This document shows, one piece after another, positions 1 to 11,904 of a DNA stretch of 64,000 nt (positions within the stretch are counted from its first letter, which is position 1; each line of letters begins with the position of its first letter). The DNA comes from Kryptolebias marmoratus (taxonomy: Eukaryota > Chordata > Actinopteri > Cyprinodontiformes > Rivulidae), in contig NC_051443.1 in NCBI RefSeq assembly GCF_001649575.2, positions 1,125,142 to 1,189,141 on the forward strand, in the 5' to 3' direction. The translations under genes and the position numbers were made by a program. Under the pieces are notes generated by a model. It searched no databases and was not told the DNA's origin. It saw only the letters and a program-made list of their open reading frames with translations.

Positions 1-189
1 CTTAAAAGTAGACAAGAGTGTCAGCCTCATGGACTAAAACAGCAAGTAAACCTGCAGTCTAAGAGTGAGGTGCTCTGTTAGGAAAATATGGAACAATAGT
101 ATCTTTCATTTAAGGTAGAGCTTGGTTGTTGAGAGTTTTGTATCTTAGAAGTAAGATTTTAAATTCTATTCAGAATTTGACAGAAATCT

Positions 190-985
190 GATCTCTCCTC
201 CTGACTCTCATCAGAACTCAATCAGCAGCATTTTGGATCAACTGAAGAGTTTTCAAAGAGTTCTTTGGTCACCCAGATAATAAACAATTACATTAATCCA
301 GCCTAGACAGTTTAAATGCATGGCCTAACTTTTCTGCATTATTTTGTAACAAGATGTTTCTATTTTTTTTATCTTGGCCAGAACATCCTTGTAAAAGAGA
401 TTAATAATCTCAATGGATTTCTTTCTTGGTAAAATAACGGTTTAATAATAATAATTTTGGCAATAGTGCACAGGTGGTATTATTTTTACTGTGGGACTTA
501 AATGACATATCCTGAAACTAACACCAAGGATTTTTACATTAGAACTGGAGGCCGAATTCATGTCATCCAGAGGAAGTGAAAAACTGCTAAGGTTGTTCCT
601 AAGATGATCAGGTCCAAAAACTACAACCTGTCTTGAAAGCAGAAAACTGAGAGTCATCCAGGTTTTTAGCTTGTAATAAGGAAGTGATTGGGCTCATCAG
701 GTTTCAGGGATAAATATATTTGAGTATCATCAGCATAACAACAAAAAATAATCCTGTGCTGAAGCATACATAAATGAAATAATATTAGTCCAAGCACTGA
801 ACCCTGAGGAACTCTATGTCTAACTCTGGCGTATAAAGAAAATTAATTATTTACATTTACAAACTGGAATCTATCAAATAAATATGGTTTAAACCATCTC
901 AAAGCCATTCTTGTAATCCCTACATTGTGTTCAAGCCTCTGTAATAGAATATTCTGATCAATAGTTATTTTAGAAATGTTTAAAG
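190..985 (-). mobile_element. L2-type LINE reverse-transcriptase fragment
   Basis: Read on the - strand, broken frames match the fish L2/Maui-type non-LTR reverse transcriptase. One frame (657 to 442) includes VVVFGPDHLRNNLSS, typical of the post-catalytic region. DNA further along matches the 'ACTGAACCCTGAGGAACTC' and 'CTGTAATAGAATATTCTG' blocks of the same family. There are many stops and indels and the 5' end is truncated. It lies antisense within the inferred lhx5 intron. Family-level assignment is from memory of fish repeats. Confidence 0.75.
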
Positions 986-2048
986 GAAAAAAGGTGAACC
1001 TTAGTTAACGAAACACTGATATTTTATAGGGCAAATAAAACAAATACATAAATGAATAAATGCACTTAAACTGCTGAAATGTAAAAACTAAGTAGTAACA
1101 CAATGCTTTCTGAGAAACAAATTTCCTGTTACTCCGGATTTACAGAAAATCCAACAATTTTCATGAAGACTGAAGCGGAAATAACCCTTTGAAGTCTGCT
1201 TATATAGGTTTAGTATTTATCAGCACAAGCTACAGTGAGATAAACAAAGAGAAAAGCTGAAAACGTCAAACATTAGCTGCAGACTCAAACAAAGCTGAAG
1301 CAGAAACACACCAGTCAGTGTTACAGGTTAGAAGCAAGATGAGCTAATCCTGGAGGAATCCACTCAGTAATTTGTGACTAAATTCTGTTTTTTAAGTCTC
1401 ACTTTTTGTCCTTGTATGGTCTTTTACAACAAAAAATGAAGGAAAGCTGGAAGTTGAGAAAGAGGACAGGTTCTAGTCAAAGTTAAACTTTATACATTCA
1501 AGAGTTTTAAACCTGAAAGAACAGACACTGTTTTAACATCACAATTAGTTGATATTAATGTTGCCAACAATTGTGATTCTGAGACAAAACATCAGTTCAG
1601 TGATGAGTTATGTTTTAGTTATCCTCGGTTTTTTCGACAATGACAAATTTTGGTTTTGGTCACAACGTGTAGGTCTGATTTAAACAAATAAAAGAGTTTA
1701 CCATGTATGGTTTATATTTTTGTCCAAATTTATGCACAGTGAACAATTTTCCCACTATATAAGCAGAGATCATGTGTTTTCACATACTGATGAGCTGAGG
1801 CTCCTCTTGTTACCACTCTGAATATAAGAATGGTTTGGGGTAATTTCATCACCTCCACGGTCTGAAAGAGATACTGATGGTACAACATGACTAAAAACAT
1901 GGCATCAACAAAATGAGAGGTGAAACAGCTGTATATTACTTTATATTTCTGCAATACGTGTCTTTGGGTTCTAAGCTGTTGGTTATAAAATACGAAAAGT
2001 GAAAAAACACTTAAGTCACAGACATCGTATTTAGAACATAATAATAAT

Positions 2049-2057
2049 TATATATAT

Positions 2058-2131
<74 letters not shown>
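2049..2131. repeat. (TA)n(TG)n microsatellite
   Basis: About 60 bases of TA dinucleotide followed directly by about 18 bases of TG, lying 520 bp before the lhx5 acceptor. A long - strand reading frame across it encodes poly Ile-Tyr and is an artefact. Confidence 0.95.
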
Positions 2132-2647
2132 TCTTCTTTTCTTTTCTTAAATGAAGTCCTAATTGTTGTCTTAGTTGGTCTGAAATCTAAAAATAAACTT
2201 GGGTAATTCATGTAGCTTGGGAAACGAGAGGTTGAGGCAAGTGACGGTGCTGGAAGCTGCTTCAGACAAAACAGAGAGATGCAGCCAAAAGGACCTGGCA
2301 GGCCTGCAGGGGAGGCTGGAATCTCATTTTGGAATTTCTCATCCAAATCCAGAAGTTTTAGCGGGGGAATCCATCGAGGTGCACGCATGGCTGCGAGCTG
2401 AATGAGAGCGGGAGATGAATGCAGTGTGTAAGAGGCGAGAGAACTGAGGTGGAGAGGTGTGGAGTTGTTTATACACTCAAATGAGGCTGTTGGAGACCGG
2501 TTGGTTGGAAATTGGACATGATCAATTTCCCCACTTAGACAGGAATGAAGCTGTATGTAAAACTGCACACACTGCTCTGGGGTGCTGCGGATGTATTTAA
2601 AGATTAAAACAATGTTTAATTCACTGTTTTCTCCTGCCCCTTTGCAG

Positions 2648-2997
2648 AATACCAAGGTGACTATTATGGACCAGGAGGTAACTACGACTTTTTCCCCCAC
2701 GGTCCTCCATCTTCACAGACTCAATCTCCAGCAGAGTCCCCATACATTCTGGGCTCTGGGCCTGGAGCCATAGAGGGATCAGGCCACCACCCTTCAGATG
2801 ACCAAAGGTACACGGACATGATCTCCCATGCAGAAACCCCCAGTCCTGAGCCAGGATTACCGAGCTCCCTCCAGCCAGTCCCAGGAGATGCATATGGAGG
2901 TGGGCCTAGTCCACCTTTCTCTTTGGCCAGTAACTCCAGCTACAGCGCTCCAATGTCCCATCAGGGCCAGGAGATGGGAGAAACCACCTCCTGGTAA
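2648..2997 (+). CDS. lhx5: LIM homeobox protein Lhx5, terminal coding exon (partial gene)
   Basis: Lhx5 is a nuclear LIM-homeodomain transcription factor of the Lhx1/5 subgroup, acting in forebrain, hindbrain and spinal interneuron development. Only the last exon lies here. It starts with two bases completing a Glu codon (phase G|AA) after the TTTGCAG acceptor and encodes 115 further residues to TAA at 2995-2997. Visible family signatures are YQGDYYGPGGNYDFFPHGPP at the exon start, then YTDMISH and TPSPEPGLP, then GGGPSPPF. The TDMISH, TPSPEPGLP and GGPSPPF blocks fit LHX5 better than LHX1. The exon encodes the low-complexity C-terminal activation region; LIM domains and homeodomain lie upstream, outside the window. 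The protein ends in GETTSW, whereas the family usually ends in an EAAVW-type motif, and the segment after QSPA is shorter than usual. A diverged lhx1 paralogue is the main alternative. Confidence 0.85.
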
Positions 2998-4412
2998 AAA
3001 AACCAAACAATAATAATAATAAATGGGACAGGGACCATGCCTGGGCTGAATGTGTGCCCACTTAATTCAGGAGATGAATCACCACAAACAAAAAAAATTG
3101 TGAGAGGAGAAAGAACATCTAGAATTTCTACAGAGAAAACCTTTTAAAGTTATGGACTAGTTTTAATAACTGAAGAACTGATGGAAACTGAATCAAGAAT
3201 GGAATAGCTATTGGAAAGAGCAAAAGTCTTTCCTGAACTTGAAATATTAAGAAAAGTGATTCCATCTAGCAAAAATGTTTGTCGCCTTCCCCTTCATTCT
3301 AACAAAGGTATCTTCTGAAGCTCTAGGTTCACATTAGTGAGAAACGCCAAAGGGGACATGTCTAGTATTTTTTATTTCTCAACACATTTTTAAAAACATT
3401 GCTTCAAAGCAATATTAATTTTCATTTTGTTTTTGCTATGTTGTCACTTAGCAGCACTCACATGCTTTAATATTTACAAACAGTCCAAGTGTTGTATGTT
3501 TATGCTGATTTTAAACATTTCCTCCATAAAACATAATGTCAAATCAAAGGCAGCTGGTCGACAGACATGCACTGACTTCCTCTCGCGCACACCGCAGCTC
3601 CGAGTCTCTTAATGCACAAAAAGTGTTCTTGATCATAGCTTGAAAGAAGGATGTCTACACTATTATTCAAAACACGAACACAATTATACAGACACTTGTA
3701 CCCTCCCACACACATACAAACACACACACACACATCTCACACCCATTGAGGCGGCCCTGATAGTTCTGCTCCCCTCACTGCTTCACCTGACCTTCCTTTT
3801 GTTACTGTCCCTTTTAAAAAAACATGTTTTAATGGAAATGATTTTCAAAAGAACATTGAACCCATAATGGAGAATGTCCTTCAGCAGCTGAGGTCTCCTT
3901 CCTCTAAAGGCAGAAAACAAAAGAGGGGGCAGACAACATCTGTGACATTTCGGCTGTCTCTGCTCCAAAGCTCTCGTTGCCATCTAGTGGCCACGTTTTC
4001 AAAGCACACGGGAATCAAATCGAGCTCAAAGCAGCAGAGTCCGGCTGCGTGAACATCTTTGTGTATAAGAGGACAAATTCTTTCTCTTTTTTCATTTCAA
4101 ATAGTTCAGGGTCAAGCTTCATCAGGGCTGCTTTTTTATTTTATTTTATTTTTTTTTTTTTAAGTCAGTCTTTGTTGAAACAAATTAAACTATTTGCATT
4201 CAATAATTCCTATTTCAGATTGATTTTTTCACTTTCAGTGCCATCTCATCACTTACAAGACATGTCACACAAAGCACATCAAACACTGAGTTAGCGCTAC
4301 TTGAATATTGTTTTTAGATTATTTGTGTTTTTTGAACATTGTATAAGAGAAAAAAAGATTGTGTCTTGTCTTCAACGTACCCCAATAGTACCCTAATTTG
4401 CTTGGATGTAAA

Positions 4413-4413
4413 T

Positions 4414-4459
<46 letters not shown>
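4413..4459. repeat. (TG)n microsatellite in the 3'UTR
   Basis: Nearly uninterrupted TG dinucleotide of about 45 bases, preceded by TGAG. Confidence 0.95.
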
Positions 4460-4516
4460 ATTAAGGGGGGTCTGAAAGGGGCAAGGCTGTATTATTTCTA
4501 TGTAAATAGAACTGGT

Positions 4517-4522
4517 AATAAA
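4517..4522 (+). promoter_or_regulatory. candidate poly(A) signal AATAAA for lhx5
   Basis: A canonical AATAAA lies about 1.5 kb after the stop codon, with possible CA cleavage sites 12-20 nt downstream and a T-rich stretch (TTTTTTATT) after that. RNA evidence is needed to choose between this and later signals. Confidence 0.4.
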
Positions 4523-4544
4523 ACTTCTCTTACAACAAAATGTA

Positions 4545-6050
4545 AATCAGCTTTTTTATTCAGTCTTGTCTTAAAATCCTCTTTTTTCTTTCATTTTGAA
4601 GTGATAGAAATCAGCGAAGAATGCTTCTGTAGTACATATCCAAATGATTGCTCTTAGATCCAGTCTTACAAAGATTTACTATACATTTTTTTCTCCCAAA
4701 AGGGAGGAGAGGGAGTGTGATTTTCATATGAGTTCAGGTTGCAAACAATGAAGTAACTCACTGTAGTTTTAAAGCTTAGTACTCAACACTTTTAAATTTG
4801 AATTGAGAAAGCTCATCAGTTCAGAAGCAAAATGTCTTCAGAATAACAACAAAATAAATTAAACTTCCCAGGTTAGCCATGTCCTGGATGACTGATAATC
4901 TGCACCAAAATATATGATTATGAACATTTTGTCATCATTTCAGTGGAAATACAGCATCCTTTACTATGATATATGTAACATTTACTTTCCTTTGATCAAA
5001 TCTGATCACATGCTTTAAAAATAACCATTCTGTATTATCCCTATAGTGGAGCCAATTAGTTCATTCCAGTTAATGAATAAATGCTGGGTATCATGCTCAA
5101 ATAGGGCAAATTTTAATAAAGGTTTAATGGCCTGTAATATCAAGTTTTTTTTATGAATTTGTAATTTAATTACTCATGATTTTATTAATTTACTGGACTT
5201 TTTCAAGAGCCAGGCTTTAAAAATACTGGATACAAATACTAACATATCTTTCTTTATATATATATATAAAAAATCTATTTATAAGCATCACATTTTACAC
5301 TACTTGTTTCTGCCTAGTGGTTCTGCTAATGTGAGCATTTGAAGCCGTTTGTTCAGTCATCATCTAGATTATTAAAAACAAACTAAAAAAGAAACTGTAA
5401 ATAAACTTGGTTGCAGGTTGTCCTCTCAAACTATTTACATTAAGTTGTTGTCTTTAATGGAGAACCCTTGTATTTTGCATATTTCAAAAATGTGAAATAA
5501 TTGTGATTTCTTTATGATGGATAGCTATTTATTTATTGAAACATGCAGCTACTTTGATAAAGAGGAGTATTAATATTCACTTGGGGTCAAGATTCCTTGT
5601 GACTGAAATCTAAATTTTTACACTCTTTCTTTTCATGTTATTGTCCCAAACTATTTTATCTGGTGGTTTGTTTGTTTTGTTTTATGGAATTGGGTTAGTC
5701 AGGTTTTTGAGAAGTTTTATTGCATTTATTAAACAAAAATAGCTTCCTGCAGCTTGCTGCTGCATTACAAGACCTGTGATAAAAAATGCAAATCTGGGAT
5801 GTATTTTTCTGAGTATTTTTAGTGTTTGTTGCAGTCTTCTGTGTAAGTACATTTAGTCATATTTGTTTCTTAAAAATCTACGGGGTCTGCCGAAAGTCCT
5901 ATAGTAATAACCATGGTTTTAATACAGTGTTTCTGTACTGTTCTCCTTTTGGTAAACCTAAACTGAATAGAGTTAAACTGTTAAAATGTTGTTTTGGTTG
6001 AAAAAGCCATATATGAATTGTTTTAATTTTTAGTATTAAAAATGTATTTT
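4545..6050. other. AT-rich non-coding sequence, no feature recognised
   Basis: No open frame of note and no repeat termini seen. It could be a longer lhx5 3'UTR or proximal intergenic DNA. Confidence 0.5.
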
Positions 6051-6052
6051 TA

Positions 6053-6640
6053 TGGAAAAGAGAAAGTTCACCCTCTTTCAGTTTACAAATAATACTTTAC
6101 CACGCTCTAAGATTATTCTAATCCCACCTCAACTGAACAAAAACACAACAAATTTCACCATGTAAAATCTAAAAGCTGTCTCTGAAAAAAAAAGTCCACC
6201 CTTGTTTCTTTCACAGGATTTATTAGGTTCAGTTTCAGTTAATTGCTGCTGATCAAATGTATTGATTAACTGATCATCATCAGGGCGATCACCTCTATAA
6301 AAGCAGGAGTTTTGTTAGTTTGCAGCTTTGGAGCAGACAGGAGTCAGTTAACACAATGCCAAGGCGGAAAAACATTAGCTAAAACAAAAAGAATCATTCA
6401 GAAGTGTAAAACATTTAGTACATATAAATATTTCTCAGGAGTGGACATCCAAGGTCAGACCATGCAATGCACAGGAAAATGAGCTCCATCTCAGACTCCT
6501 CAGGCTTCAGTTCACAGGTTAAAGGGTAAAAGTCATGACAGGTGACACAGAATGATGTAAGAAGGGTACTCTTACTTTTACTACTGTTTTAAACTCAAAA
6601 GGGGCACCAGATAGAATTTTCTGATCAATACACATTGAAC
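6053..6640 (+). mobile_element. Tc1/mariner transposon remnant (5' part)
   Basis: The AGTTCACCC-type terminal region, a 'TATAAAAGCAGGAGTTT' leader and an ATG at 6356 opening MPRRKNIS match the start of fish Tc1-like transposases, which encode a paired-like helix-turn-helix DNA-binding domain first. Later blocks ('CAGGAGTGGACATCCAAGG', 'TCAGACCATGCAATGC', 'TCATGACAGG') follow in the expected order. Large internal deletions and stops are present and the catalytic DDE half is missing, so it is dead. Confidence 0.85.
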
Positions 6641-6644
6641 TGTG

Positions 6645-7740
6645 AACCTATAGGGAATCAGTAACATTTGGATTACTTGATTTATTCACCCCTATAATTT
6701 ATCATATCTAAATCTGTTCATTAAAAGAATCTTTCATTAAACATATTACCAAGAGACCAAATTTTTCAGATCTTATTACAAAATTAAAAGAATCAAAATA
6801 AAGTAAACAAAGAATACCAATAAATCAACTCAACTCAAAAATAAAATTAACACTGACAACTTTTGTTTTGCCCAAGGTCACCCAAGGTTGTGGTGATGGC
6901 TTTGAGGAATGGTCTGAAACTCTTCAGCTGGTAGAGTCAAGATATGGAGGGTAACGCAGCATCTAGGAGCACTTGTTTTTCTGGACTTATCTCTTAAATT
7001 TACAAATGGTTCTTGTTAATTTTACCTTTTCTAAGGTGTTCTACTGCTGGATTTTACAAAACAAATCTGGACGAAATGTACGCTTTTCAACTTAGGTTAA
7101 CCCTGCTGAAGTCCTTGTAACTGAAGAGCGGAAGAGAAGACCTTGTAACTTTGGGTTCATTTGACCCGAAGGCCACGGGAGGGTAAAACAAAATATGACG
7201 AGACAAAGACGAATGATGACAACAAAGACTGAGCAAAGAGCTAAGGTCCCTCTCATTTCATCAAATGCGACAGGGCATCAAATCACTGTCAGCCATGGAT
7301 TCTGACAAGATCAAGAACCTGAGTGTCTGCACAGACGGAACTGATCTTTTCTTGTTTAAAATGGTTCTCTTTACAGGATCACTGGACTCTCTCCTGTAAT
7401 GACAAGAATTAATGACATTTGTTAAACCACTTGACTAATTTCGTATTAGATATATGAAGACATAAATCATTAGCGTTCATGTTTCAACACATTTCAAAAC
7501 ATCTCAAAATTAATAAAGGAACAGATTTCATCTCTGCATAAATCATGTTTCCTTGAGCCTTAGATGAAGTGTAAGAACACTATCTCTACTGATAAGATAT
7601 TCCAAGTGTGTGAAGCCTTGGAAAATAACTTATCCAAACAATACCAGGGATTCTGGTATGTAAAAGTGTTTTTTACGCAGATTATTTTCTGGAAATATGA
7701 ATGTAGGTCATAGGTCATAAAAGAAGTTGTGCCATCATGG
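6645..7740. other. AT-rich spacer with one small MITE
   Basis: Apart from the piggyBac-like element at 7097-7186, no coding or repeat signature was recognised between the Tc1 remnant and the retroelement that follows. Confidence 0.45.
7097..7186. mobile_element. short piggyBac-like MITE
   Basis: Begins TTAACCCT and ends GGAGGGTAA, so the CCCT/AGGG termini face outward from a TTAA-type target. The internal palindrome GGGTTCATTTGACCC and the phrase 'CCGAAGGCCACGGGAGGG' are typical of fish non-autonomous piggyBac elements. Only one flank keeps an intact TTAA. At about 90 bp it is very short. Confidence 0.45.
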
Positions 7741-7744
7741 AATA

Positions 7745-8230
7745 TATCCCCCACTTGAAATTTAGGGCCTTTGAATTACAACAAACAGGATCCAAGAGTC
7801 ACAAAGAGGAGCTTTGGTGGTATCAGCAATGACACCCAAGTAACCATTAGGAATTTCAGAACAAAGTTGTTGGTGTCCTATGACACCTCTTGGCATTCTG
7901 AACCAAAAGTGAATTGCGATCCAAAAAAGGTGATTGTTTTTTTTTTTGAGGACTTTTAACAATGATGCAGTCACCTGCCATTCTTAGAGACACAGAGTGG
8001 AAGACAAAAGATCCAGTGTGCAAAGCAAACAGGTAGTAAGTGACACCTTGGTTTTCCAGGAAGGTGTCACAATGAAAGATATCCAAGTGGTAGATGCCAC
8101 CAGCTTGCACCATTGGTTGGATGCTTTGAAGTATCACCAGTGGATAGTCATTGCTCGATACCAGGATGAAGGTAGTCTTGATGTCATCAAAAGGGATACC
8201 AATGGATGGATCAGCAAAAAGCACGTAATA
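7745..8230 (-). pseudogene. unassigned reading frame downstream of retroelement pol
   Basis: Two - strand frames, about 120 codons starting at 8224 and about 70 codons ending at 7762, look like one protein broken by a frameshift around 7950, where a poly-T tract lies. Readable segments include GIYHLDIFHCDTF and GYLGVIADTTKAPLCDSWIL. They lie downstream of the integrase in the same orientation, which is the env/accessory position, but I do not recognise a family and make no functional claim. The + strand frame over the same bases is treated as a shadow. Confidence 0.35.
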
Positions 8231-8799
8231 ACTCTTACTTATGTGTTTCGTGTGTAGAATTTATGAGAAAAATGTCCAAAATGGATCTTATGAAAATTTA
8301 GCAATCAATTAACCAACAACAGTCAAAATGGATACTTGAACGTCAGTCTAGACTCAACAATCCTGTCATAGACTGAAGCACAACAGAGTTAAGGATCATG
8401 CAGATTGGTGATGTCAGTGTTAGCATACATGTTAGTTCATTTCAGCCCCCATTAGTAACAGATGTTTTAGATGTTACATCCCCACCAGTAGCTGGTGGTT
8501 AACTTAGTTTGTTATCTTGGTTAGTTTCCAAAACTATCTTGTGTTAACTTTAAAGTTTTCCTAATTAAAGCTCTAGTGGTTGGTTAAGTTTAATTTGTCC
8601 ATATCTAATAGGATAATTTTAATAAACTTAAGTTTTACTATAATGTTTGTAGGTCTGTTTATTTGTGTGACTAGTTTGTGTGATCATTGTTATCTGTGAG
8701 TTTGGTAAAAGCTTTGTGATGTTTGATTTGGTTTCTGTAAACCCATTTGAAAATGGATTTATTTTGTCCTAAGGTGAAATTGATTTTGTACATTTCAAT

Positions 8800-10500
8800 G
8801 ATTGTGTAATGTCCTGTCTGTTATGGCATGAGTTTGCAAGCAAGTTTTCTAGTCTTGGTTTTTGTCTGCCCAGTCCTCAGAGTAAAAATGTTGTAGCAGA
8901 TTTTGTCCTCCACTTGAAGTTCAACATGTGAGGCTTTCTGATCATGGTAAGCATTGCATCTTTAAGCTGTTTTTGACAGCTTTTTCTGGGCAAAGGTGAC
9001 GGTGGCTTGCAGATGTTGGTTTATGTCTGTCATACACTGGTGTGATGTGTACACGGTTGATACGCTGGCTTCACTTGTACGGTAAAGAAGGTGCAATGGA
9101 AGAGTCGTGTGTTGGTCATCATCTCAAATAGAGTGATAGTAGTGAATTTGTGTGGGGTTGCATGAATTGCCATCAGAAAGAGGGGTAGTTTGTTGTCTCA
9201 GTCCTGATGGTTGGTTGAAAAGTAATTCTTTAAGATACTCACAACTGTTCAGTTCACAAGTTCAACTTGGCGGCCAATGTGGAAATTGGCCTTCACACTG
9301 TTGCATCACTTTGGAAGTCAAATTTTTTTGTTGTTGTTTTTGTTTTTGGTGGAGTTAACGTGAACTGGGAAAGTGGGAAAATATGTGGTTCAACAGTAGA
9401 TAGGCAGTTGTTTCTGCCATATTGTTTGGAGTTGGTAGACATTCAACCAATTTTGTGGTTTTGTCCCACCCCTTCAATCTGAAAGTCATACCAAGGAAAG
9501 GCAGTTCTTCTACAGATGGGGTCTGCATGCTGGCAGCAAACCTTTTCACATCATGAAAAGTTCTTTATGTTTGACAGGTTTCTCGTTTGTGGTTAGGAAA
9601 CCATTTTGTAAGTATGAAGTGAGATGGCAAGAAAAACTGAGATGGGCATAATTTGAAGCTGTACTGATCACCAAAGTACATCTGTCATGCTCTGCAGTGA
9701 GTTGCAGGGTAATGAGAATGCCTACAGTTTCTGCATGTTGCGATGTTTGTGTGCCCACCTGGAAACTTAGTCCTGTGGGTTTGTGTGAAGCCAAAAAATG
9801 TCAACACCTGCACTGAGCACAGTGTTATAATAAAATGAACAACTCTCAACATAAGCAGTAATTTTATCTTTACAGACATTCTGATGAAAGTAGTGGTGAT
9901 ATGGGTCCTCTGGGACCAGAGGTGGGCTCATCAGCATGGTTAGAGAAACATTTGTGGACCACTGACAAACGGCTAGATCTGTGCCAAGAGTGTTCTTTTT
10001 GTTCTGGGCACAGTAAACTTCAATTTTGAAACTTTGAAATGTCATTAACCATGATGCCACACAGGTGTTGGTTACTATTGATGCATTGGCTGTTCAGGAG
10101 GAACCGGGTGGTGTTGATACCAAGGTAGTTTGAACCTACAAGGAGGCAAACAAACTGAATTGTTGTCTTGCACCACTGACTCTTAGAGAGTAAAATTTTC
10201 CCACCGTCTACTGTAAGTTTATCAAGGACATAATCAGTCTCAACCAGGTGGCTTTCCAGTGTGGGGTGACACAGGAGAATATCATTGACTTAGATGAGTG
10301 TCCTTCATGCACCATCTTCAGGGCACGTGTTGTCTAAGAAAATGTTAAAGTCAGCGGATAAGTTAGTGTAACCAAAACGACACCCTGTGACAGTGTACTG
10401 ACAGTTAGCAAAGGTGAAAGCCAATTTATGTTGGTCTGCTACATGCACTGAGACCGCCCATAAACCAGATGCAACGTCAAGGTGGAAAAGTATTCTACTT
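8800..10500 (-). mobile_element. decayed LTR-retroelement pol (RT, RNase H region, integrase)
   Basis: On the - strand the pol domains run in order from high to low coordinates. The RT part (about 10500-10240) shows DVASG and the fingers/palm signature. The catalytic Tyr-x-Asp-Asp site reads Val-Asn-Asp-Ile, so one Asp is lost. A degenerate RNase H/connection stretch follows (10240-9490), then an integrase core (9490-8880) with [15 protein letters not shown] and LPLFLMAIHATPH. There are many stops and frameshifts. The integrase resembles those of fish retrovirus-like or chromovirus-like elements; the exact clade needs a tree. No flanking LTR pair was found, and 8231-8800 holds no recognisable feature. 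This is an old, non-functional copy. Confidence 0.7.
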
Positions 10501-10504
10501 CTTT

Positions 10505-10908
10505 TACCTTGGGAGTTCCTGCTCTAGTCTGGTGCCAGATCCCTCAACAACATCTGTAGTTGTGTTGTACCAAAGAGACTGAAGGAAAAAGAGGTGGCTG
10601 ATAGCCTAGAGAGGCTTCAAAGGGTGATAAGCCCTAGCAGCAGGATTAATGTGTTATGTGAACACTCAAAAGACTCCTAGTGAATGGGTTGTTGTGGACC
10701 ACACAGTGCAGAGCAGTCTCAAGTTCCTGATTGATGGTTTCTATTTGACTGTTAGTCTGAAGGTGAAACCAGATGAGAGACCCACTGAATCTCCATGGCT
10801 GCTGCAAAAGGCTTTCCAGTCTTGTGAGGTGAATTGTGGTCCTCTGTCAGATCATGTTCGGATGGGATTCCATGAAGGCGGAAGAAATGCTGTACCAACA
10901 ACTGGGCT
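10505..10908 (-). mobile_element. Ty3/gypsy integrase fragment
   Basis: The - strand reads AQLLVQHFFRLHGIPSE and then pieces matching the DRGPQF..WKAFC and HNTL..A..PFE blocks of gypsy integrase cores. It is frame-broken. It abuts the 3' tail of an RTE LINE. Matching gypsy RT sequence resumes beyond that LINE at 12552, consistent with one gypsy element split by the LINE. Confidence 0.7.
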
Positions 10909-10911
10909 ACT

Positions 10912-11902
10912 TTTATCTATCCATCCATCCATCCATTCTCTTCCTCTTATCCGGGGTCGGGTCGCGGGGATAGCAGCCTAAGCAGGGAGACCCAGATTTC
11001 CCTCTCCCCAGCCACTTGGACCAAGTCCTCCACTGGGGGAATCCCAAGGCGTTCCCAGGCCAGCCGAGAAACATAGTCCCTCCAGCATGTCCTGGGTCTT
11101 CCCCTGGGTCTCCTCCCGGTGGGACGTGCCTGAAACACCTCACCAGGGAGGCATCCTCACCAGATGCCCGAGCCACCTCAACTGGCTCCTCTCGACGTGG
11201 AGGAGCAGCAGCTCTACTCTGTGTCCCTCCCTGATGACCGAGCTTCTCACCCTATCTCTAAGGGAGAGCCCAGACACCCTGCAGAGAAAACTCATTTTGG
11301 CCGATTGTATCCCTGATCTCATTCTTTCGGTCAGTACCCAAAGCTTGTGACCATAGATGAGGGTAGGATCGTAGATCAACCAGGAAATCGAGAGCTTCGC
11401 TTTTTGACTCAGCTCTCTCTTCACCACGACAGATCGGTACAGCGCCCGCTTCACTGCAGACGCTGCACCAATCCGCCTGTCGATCTACCGCTCCATTTTT
11501 CCCTCATTCGTAAACAAGACCCCGAGATACTTAAACTCCTCCACTTGGGGCAGGACATCTTCCTCGACCCGGAGAAGGTGCTCTACCCTTTTCCAGCTCA
11601 AAACCATGGCCTCGGATTTGGAGGCACTGATTCTCATCTCGGCTGCGAACTGAGATCAAAACTTGATGAAGCCAATAGGACCACATCATATGCAAAAAGC
11701 GTAGATGTGATCCTAAGGCCACCAAAACGGATCCCCTCAACACCTTGGCTGCACCTAGAAATTCTGTCCATAAAAATTATGAACAGAATCGGTATCAAAG
11801 GGCAACCTTGGCGGAGTCCAACTCTCTTCGGAAACAAGCCTGACTTACTGCCGGCAATGCGGACCAAGCTCTGGCAATGGTCATACAGGGACCTAACAGA
11901 CT
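10912..11902 (-). mobile_element. RTE/Rex3-like LINE, 3' portion
   Basis: The - strand encodes the second half of an RTE-type reverse transcriptase: VRIAGSKSGLFPKRVGLRQG with the pre-catalytic GLRQGCPL block, then LFAYDVVLLASS where the usual ADD reads AYD, then RDRVRSSVIREGHRVE. It ends with CWRDYVSRLAWERLGIPP and a (GGAT)n tail at 10917-10935. Several frameshifts are present. The 5' continuation lies at 12413-12551 beyond an insertion. The (GATG)n tail and C-terminal block are characteristic of the abundant fish RTE/Rex3-like family. Confidence 0.85.
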
Positions 11903-11904
11903 GA

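Larger units (their letters stand above)
1..2647 (+). other. lhx5: probable last intron of lhx5 (5' end outside window)
   Basis: The exon at 2648 has a strong 3' splice acceptor, with a pyrimidine-rich tract and TTTGCAG ending at 2647. No LIM-domain or homeodomain coding sequence is readable upstream in any frame. The stretch is therefore inferred to be the intron before the terminal exon, with the earlier exons beyond position 1. It holds an antisense L2 LINE fragment and a TA/TG microsatellite. The rest is AT-rich and shows nothing else I can name. Confidence 0.55.
2998..4540 (+). other. lhx5: lhx5 3' untranslated region (end inferred)
   Basis: Follows the TAA stop without further coding signal. 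It contains (CA)n at about 3720 and a (TG)n run at 4413-4459. The first well-placed poly(A) signal is AATAAA at 4517. The true end is uncertain, because AT-rich non-repeat sequence with further AATAAA-like motifs continues to about 5.5 kb. Confidence 0.5.

Noticed and set aside
2011..2700. 229-codon - strand reading frame overlapping lhx5
   Set aside because: Its end is poly Ile-Tyr from the TA microsatellite and it runs antisense through the intron and across the lhx5 acceptor. No family match.
11347..11904. 185-codon + strand frame
   Set aside because: It is the antisense of the RTE LINE reverse transcriptase, which is the recognised reading on the - strand.
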